Source: Mucor racemosus
Taxonomy: Eukaryota > Mucoromycota > Mucoromycetes > Mucorales > Mucoraceae
Direction: 5' to 3'
DNA: 64,000 nucleotides
NCBI GenBank assembly: GCA_027405735.1
Contig: JAPEHQ010000003.1
Coordinates: 1,178,001-1,242,000, forward strand
Both the position numbers and the translations under genes were made by a program. This document shows, piece after piece, positions 58,676-64,000 of the stretch (its first letter is position 1; every line of letters begins with the position of its first letter). The notes under the pieces were generated by a model. It saw nothing but the letters and a program-made list of their open reading frames with translations. It was not told the origin of the DNA and did no database searches.

Positions 58676-59779
58676 ATGCGAAACTTTAATTTCCTTTGTT
58701 ATAGTACCATCTTACTGTTATTGACTTTATATGTAAATGGAGGGAATGCTTTTGGCAATAACAGCAACAATTCTTCATTGCAAGGACGTTCAAATATAAA
58801 AGAAGACTGCGTTGAACTGACGACCACATCGACTGTAAAATCTATACCTACTGTAACATTTAAAAAAGAACAGCCAGTTGCCATTATTACCTCTAAGCCA
58901 TGCTGTCATAAAGTAAACAACACATGTTGCGACAATAAAAGCGATAAAAAAGAAGATGAGGCACCCGAATTTGAACCACAAGTAATTGGAGCAAGTGTTT
59001 TGTTGTTGATAGCTGGTCTATATTTAATGGTTTATGGTTTCCCGTTATTCAGAATTACAGTAGCTGTTGTAGGTTTTATCTTTGGAGGTAAAGCATTTAT
59101 TTAAACGTTTTGAATAGCGAAAAAGTTACTTAATAATTAATATATCTTAGGGGCTGTTACATGGGTTGGTCTTCAGGCAGGCGAACCAACAACAAGTTAT
59201 CCAAATGCTTCTGACCTTTACATTGGTACCTGCGTTGGTGTTGCTGTCGTGGCAGCCATCATATGTGTTGCCTTATACAAAGTGGGTCTCTATCTACTCT
59301 GCGCCATGGCAGGAGTTCTGCTTGCTATTTACATCTGTTGCTGGCAAGAAGACTTTTTTTTGCAAAACATCTTTCATCGAACTCTATTCGTACTTTCTTT
59401 GGTAGTAATATTTATCATTGGTTTAATATTTTTAGAATTTGCAACTGTTATTGTATCCATGGCTATGGTTGGTGCCTATGTGCTCACATTGGGCGTTGAT
59501 TTGCTTGTCAGAACTGGATTTGTCAAGAGTTTGGAAGTCATCTTGGACTTTAATCCAGAACGAAACGCCAACAGTAGGTATCATCTTAACAAGATGGGGT
59601 TGGGAAAGAGAAGTGCGCCTGGTAATTATGATCCGGATTGGAAGACACATTATACATTAGGTGGTATGATTGCGCTGGTTTGTTTATCTGCATTGTTTCA
59701 AGCTTGGCTCAATAAGGGGAATAGGTTCGGGCTTCGCGTAATTAGAAACTCGAATGATACATTACATAAAACTAAATAA
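58676..59779 (+). CDS. multi-pass membrane protein, DUF4203/TMEM198-like
   Basis: Two exons, 58676-59087 and 59151-59779, with a 63-bp phase-1 intron; product 346 aa. The N-terminus (FLCYSTILLLLTLYVNGGNAFG) looks like a signal peptide. An extracellular/luminal region of about 80 residues follows, with N-glycosylation sequons and a Cys cluster (PCCHKVNNTCCDNK). Then come about seven hydrophobic segments: VIGASVLLLIAGLYLMVYGF, FRITVAVVGFIFGG, LYIGTCVGVAVVAAIICVAL, GLYLLCAMAGVLLAIYICC, LFVLSLVVIFIIGLIFLEFA, VIVSMAMVGAYVLTLGVDL and a last one near the C-terminus. Glycine-rich paired helices of the type GFxxGxxxxFxGFxFGG are typical of DUF4203 (TM7SF3/TMEM198-related) proteins. Biochemical role in fungi is not known to me. 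The protein ends with a basic cytosolic tail. Confidence 0.72.
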
Positions 59780-61167
59780 AAAATATATATATATGTGTGT
59801 ATTTTTAATATTGAACCTTGATAAGCATTCAATAACAAAAAAGGCAAGCTTATTATACTGTAGCCTAAACAATATACATATAAAACTTGATATTTAACGC
59901 TCATTTTTAATAAGCATTTGTCTTGTTCACGATATATATATCACTCATTAGTTATTCCGTTTATCATATGATACATAATGATGTATCATTCTTAAGCAGA
60001 TGTCAAATACAAAAGTAAAACAATAGTTCAGGAACCGAAATTCAAGTCAATTAAATATTAATGGAACCACGATTCCAGCATGATCTTCTAGCATGATGTT
60101 CCACCATCAGGCCACATTAGTATAATAGATACCACCTATAACCCTTATCACATCATCATCTCCCTCAACTCAATTATTATATAAACCCTCTTTATTTCCT
60201 TTTAATAAACGCTATCTCTTTACTTGATTAAATTTCTAGTTTTATTTAACATTAACATGTTCTAATAAATCATATTGGTGATATTCAAAATTGGAGCGTG
60301 CCCCCATTTCAATAGATAATCAGGATATAAAAAATGTAAGACTATACTTGATATGCTACAGAATATTAACAAAAGACTTATTTCTATTCATGTTGATTTC
60401 CCAGCGAGTATAAAGGATTCAAAAGTGAAACACTTGTGTTTACCCTGCTTCAAAACCCAACCTAAGATGCCAAATATCTCGAGATTTTAATAAGCTTGCA
60501 CTTGAAGGTTTCTAAGCTAAACCTTCTATTTTTTTAATGTTTTATTATATATTGCAGTTCCAGGAGTGGTTTTTTTTTGGATAATTTTTAGACCCCTAAA
60601 CCTTGTAATTGTAAATCCTTTTTTGTTTTGTTTTCTCTTTTTGTAGTTTTAACAATTTGGAGAATTTGAGAGTTTATGGATACATACAATCTTATTTATA
60701 GAAAGAATAATAATAAAGACTAGTAACATTTATCATGGAGAACGTAGGCTTTATTACTAGAAAAACTAATGGTAAAAGAAAGAACCAAGAGCTTCTAGAT
60801 CTTGGTTTAAAAGACTATTTATAAGAATTACATTTCAATGTGAGTTAGAAATGGAATTGGCTTCAAAATTGGCTGTTTAATATCCTCGAAAACCGACAGA
60901 ATTTTCACATTTTTTTTACAAAAGTATCCCTAGGAATCAGGCAACCAGGTTTTCTGGGGTAAAATTGGCTGCTCAAAATGAATCTACAATTTATTTTATT
61001 GTATCTATCAATTTCGCCGAGATTTTTGTGGTATAAACGTTGCTGGATTATAGTATATACGCCTATGGCAACTCTTAAATTTCATTAGAAAGTCTTGAAT
61101 CCATAGTAAAAGTTGTTAAACAATTTATTCCACACATCCTGATGTATAATTCTAAACGTTAAGTCTA
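59780..61167. other. intergenic, no gene seen
   Basis: AT-rich. A TATATAAACCC then AATAAA arrangement at about 60178-60211 resembles a promoter/poly(A) pair as in an LTR, but no TG..CA ends with duplication could be found around it. Confidence 0.45.
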
Positions 61168-63490
61168 GTGCCGTATATTTTCATGATTGATAAATAATAC
61201 TTAAAAAAGAATACAATTAAAGCAGAATGAGTAATGAGTAATGAATCAGTTCTTCAACTGTATAATAAAAACAAGATATCATCGTTTATTTAGATATAGA
61301 AGTACGGCTTTTTACATTAATTTGACATTGAAATCCTGAGATGTAATTTAAGGCACTATTGAACCATTAGATCTGTTTGATAGTAATCTATGTATTGGAA
61401 TGAATCAATCATAATTTAGCCTTACTTGCAGAGCTTGTGGGTTGTCTTGTTTCAATGCTGCGCTAAACGTGCTTGTTGGATGTTGATTTGATAACTACTT
61501 GATTGATTAACCGCTGGGATGAAATAATATGGTTTCATAATTGAGGTCCAAGCGTTCCTGTTAATTACTAGATTAAAATTAATACGCTAAGAGTTTCCTA
61601 TATCCGATATGAAGACTTTGAACTTCAATACATGCTGTAGTCAATAGATTGTAAGATGTATTGATACTGTAGAGAGTGATAACATATGGTACTTGATGGC
61701 ATATAACATAGTATATGATTCATATTTTTGCCAATGGTCAGTCTTCCAAAAAAAAATCCCGAACAATCTCCGGAAGCGGCCATCTAATAATATTTCCAGG
61801 CTTTAAATTTTTAGAAAAATCACCGGACAGCCCGGACGTGGTTTTTTAAATATTCCAAGCAGCTATAAGATGCAGGTACCGAAATTTCATACAAAAATTA
61901 AGGTTCGACGGTTCGACTGTATTGCTATTAATTATTCCAAGGCTTATTTTAAGTAGAACATAAATACAACTTACAACATCATTAGCTTAATAACTGATTT
62001 AACTTGAAAAGTATAAGATGATACAACCGGATTCAAAAAAAGTTTATAAAATCACAAATTTAAAGGATTTATATATAAAAGCACTACGGCCGACCTGTGC
62101 TGCACAAGATGATTTTGCTGTGCCCAGGTGGGCTACACACTATGGCCTGATGATGAGTTGTTGCGCCCACTGAATAATGGCTAAAAGGATAAAAAGATGC
62201 ACATGGGCACAACAAAAAAATTGCATACGAAGCATAACGAAAAGCCTGTATGTGTAGAATTATAGATTCTGTCCGCGTGCATGAGAATAATCCCATGTGT
62301 ATGACATTAATCCCATGTGTGCATAACAGTAGAATTGCCTAAAAGCATATCATTATTTCTATTTGTGCATAATAATAAAATCTGACCATGGACATAATGA
62401 ACTGATCGTATGGGCACAAATTGGTTTGTACATGAGCATCGTGCCGTTCTCAAAATTTCATTACATTTTTTACTGAAATAATGGGGTTTTAAATTACATT
62501 TGCTTTCACTAATATAGATTATAAACGATAATACAATTCAATACGTTGTTGATGATGTAGAGCAATACAGGCAAGAGTCAATATATTTACGGTTATCATC
62601 ATTTGTAAATATGTTTATAATAGCTATAATATTTACAGCAACAATGGTTTCTGCTCGAACATAAACTTAAATAACACTTACTGCTTAAATTTAAATGCAA
62701 GCCAAATCTATGATGATAGATGTTATGATGTTACTTTATTACACATAAAGTTTAAACAAATTAACCCTCTTTAAACTTACTATTTTAGTTTATGATTGTC
62801 AGCTGTACTAAGATTTGTTTTCAAGTATAGGGACAATCATAACTATCGTAATTAGGTAAGACATTAGATTATCCTTTTTTTTGTTTCTATATCATTTGAA
62901 ATTTTATCACTTTTCTAAAACATTTCCTGGGTTTGGTGCCAGCCCTAGCTTTTTATGAGTAGATATAAATATCATTGTCTTCGATTTGATCTGATAATCA
63001 AGTAATACGTCGAACAATACAGCAGTAAATAATGCTATTTGATCTTAGAATGTAGTTATTTATAAATAAAAATATCACCCTATAATATAACGACTGCTAC
63101 CTATATTAAAAACATTAGTCCCTTATGTTAGCATGCGCATTCAGATAAAAGAAAAGAATACCAGCTTAATAATAGTCTGATATGCCTCATCAAACGGTGG
63201 GTACAGTATATGCTTGGAACATGAGAACAAAAAGAGAGAAACAACACACGTAGAAAAGAATTTTCAAGGATTTACATTATTCAGCGCAATTAAACCCCTG
63301 CTAAATTATTGCTCATTTCAGCTGATGTAAAAGCAGCATTACAGCGCATCAACCCATAAACTAAACAAAATAGGCAATATCTGCTATTATAGAAACATAC
63401 ATTTTTCTACTAGAAAAACTGTCTATCATGCCATACATTCATTAAAAAATTGCAAAAGCGAGCCCGTAGAGCGACGCCATAATTGAGCAT
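61168..63490 (+). repeat. low-copy repeat element, copy C
   Basis: Homologous to copy B from its left end (GCCGTATATTTTCATG) to TAATTGAGCA, about 2.3 kb, and more diverged (about 10% by eye) than A and B are from each other. It lacks both the solo LTR and the TIR element, confirming these as later insertions. It stops before the dynein-fragment half and is joined directly to copy D. Confidence 0.88.
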
Positions 63491-64000
63491 TGTCGTATAT
63501 TTTCAGGATTGATAAATATTACTTAAAAAAGAATACAATTATAAAAGAATGAGTAATTAATCAGTTCTTCAACTGTATAATAAAAACAAGATATCGTTTA
63601 TTTAGATGTAAAAGTATGGCCTTTTATATTGATTTGACATTGAGATCCTGAGATGTAATTTAAGGCACTATTGAACCATTGGATCTGTTTGATAGTAATC
63701 TATGGATTGAAATGGATCAATCATAATTTAACCGTTCTTGCAGAGCTTGTGAGTTGTGTTGTTTCAATGCTGCGCTAAATATGCTTGGATGTTGATTTGA
63801 TAACTACTTGATTGGTTAACTGCTGGGATGAAATAATGTGGTGTCATAATTGAGGTCCAAGCGTTCTTGGTAATTACTGGATTAAACTTGGTACGCTAGG
63901 AGTTTCTTATATCCGATATCAAGACTTGCACTTCAATACATGTCGTAGTCAATAGATTGTAAGATGTATTGATACTGTAGAAGGTGATAATGTATGATAC
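63491..64000 (+). repeat. low-copy repeat element, copy D (cut by window edge)
   Basis: Begins TGTCGTATATTTTCAGGATT, the same left boundary as B and C, and runs off the window at a point equal to about 25540 in copy B. Head-to-tail with copy C. Confidence 0.88.

Noticed and set aside
60060..60300. LTR-like order of TATA and AATAAA
   Set aside because: No TG..CA termini with matching flanking duplication could be found.

Overview
The window reads as nuclear DNA of a filamentous fungus, most likely an early-diverging Mucoromycota/Mucorales species. The reasons are an AT-rich background, protein genes with many short introns (43-181 bp) on GT..AG borders, long CAA/CAG polyglutamine tracts in regulators, ERG6 and Ste12 of fungal type, and a non-LTR retroelement relic. 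No family assignment was checked against a database; all come from reading motifs. Exon borders were placed by hand from splice consensus, reading frame and family conservation.

Layout. 1-266: 5' end of a HAD/NagD-like phosphatase (-). 1378-1931: TMEM242-like mitochondrial protein (-). 3262-4005: C2H2 zinc-finger protein (-), divergent from 4571-6385, a SAM plus HMG-box regulator (+). 6821-7399: Snm1/Rpr2-like RNase MRP/P subunit (-). 7400-11807 is a gene-poor gap. 11808-12272: small WWE-like protein (-). 14096-15280: nucleotide-sugar transporter (+). 15532-16435: PITHD1-type protein (+).

17474-28638 is a repeat block with two copies (A, B) of a roughly 3.4 kb low-copy element. Each carries the same degenerate fragment that looks like the C-terminal WD40 part of a dynein intermediate chain. 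Copy A has a 442-bp solo LTR inserted and copy B a 495-bp TA-flanked, terminal-inverted-repeat element. Each copy supplies the empty site for the other's insertion. A LINE-type reverse transcriptase relic lies between them. Copies C and D of the same element close the window (61168-64000) and abut head to tail.

32542-33802: ERG6 (+), convergent with 34294-36519, a Ste12 homologue (-). 36520-44584 is gene-poor and holds the second copy of another 1.1-kb repeat (the first is at 30327-31425). 44585-48720: very large Zn2Cys6 regulator (+). 49263-50057: retroposed insertion with poly(A) and target-site duplication. 52067-54112: coiled-coil/ankyrin protein (+). 54331-57238: Kin1-like protein kinase with a KA1-like tail (+), whose stop lies 5 bp from that of a convergent small membrane protein (57244-57934, -). 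58676-59779: multi-pass DUF4203/TMEM198-like protein (+).

The genes do not form a pathway cluster. They are housekeeping functions (sterol synthesis, nucleotide-sugar transport, RNase MRP, ATP-synthase assembly) mixed with several regulators (Ste12, Zn2Cys6, C2H2, SAM-HMG, kinase). The most unusual content is the repeat family with its captured dynein fragment, and the pair of cleanly dated transposon insertions inside it.
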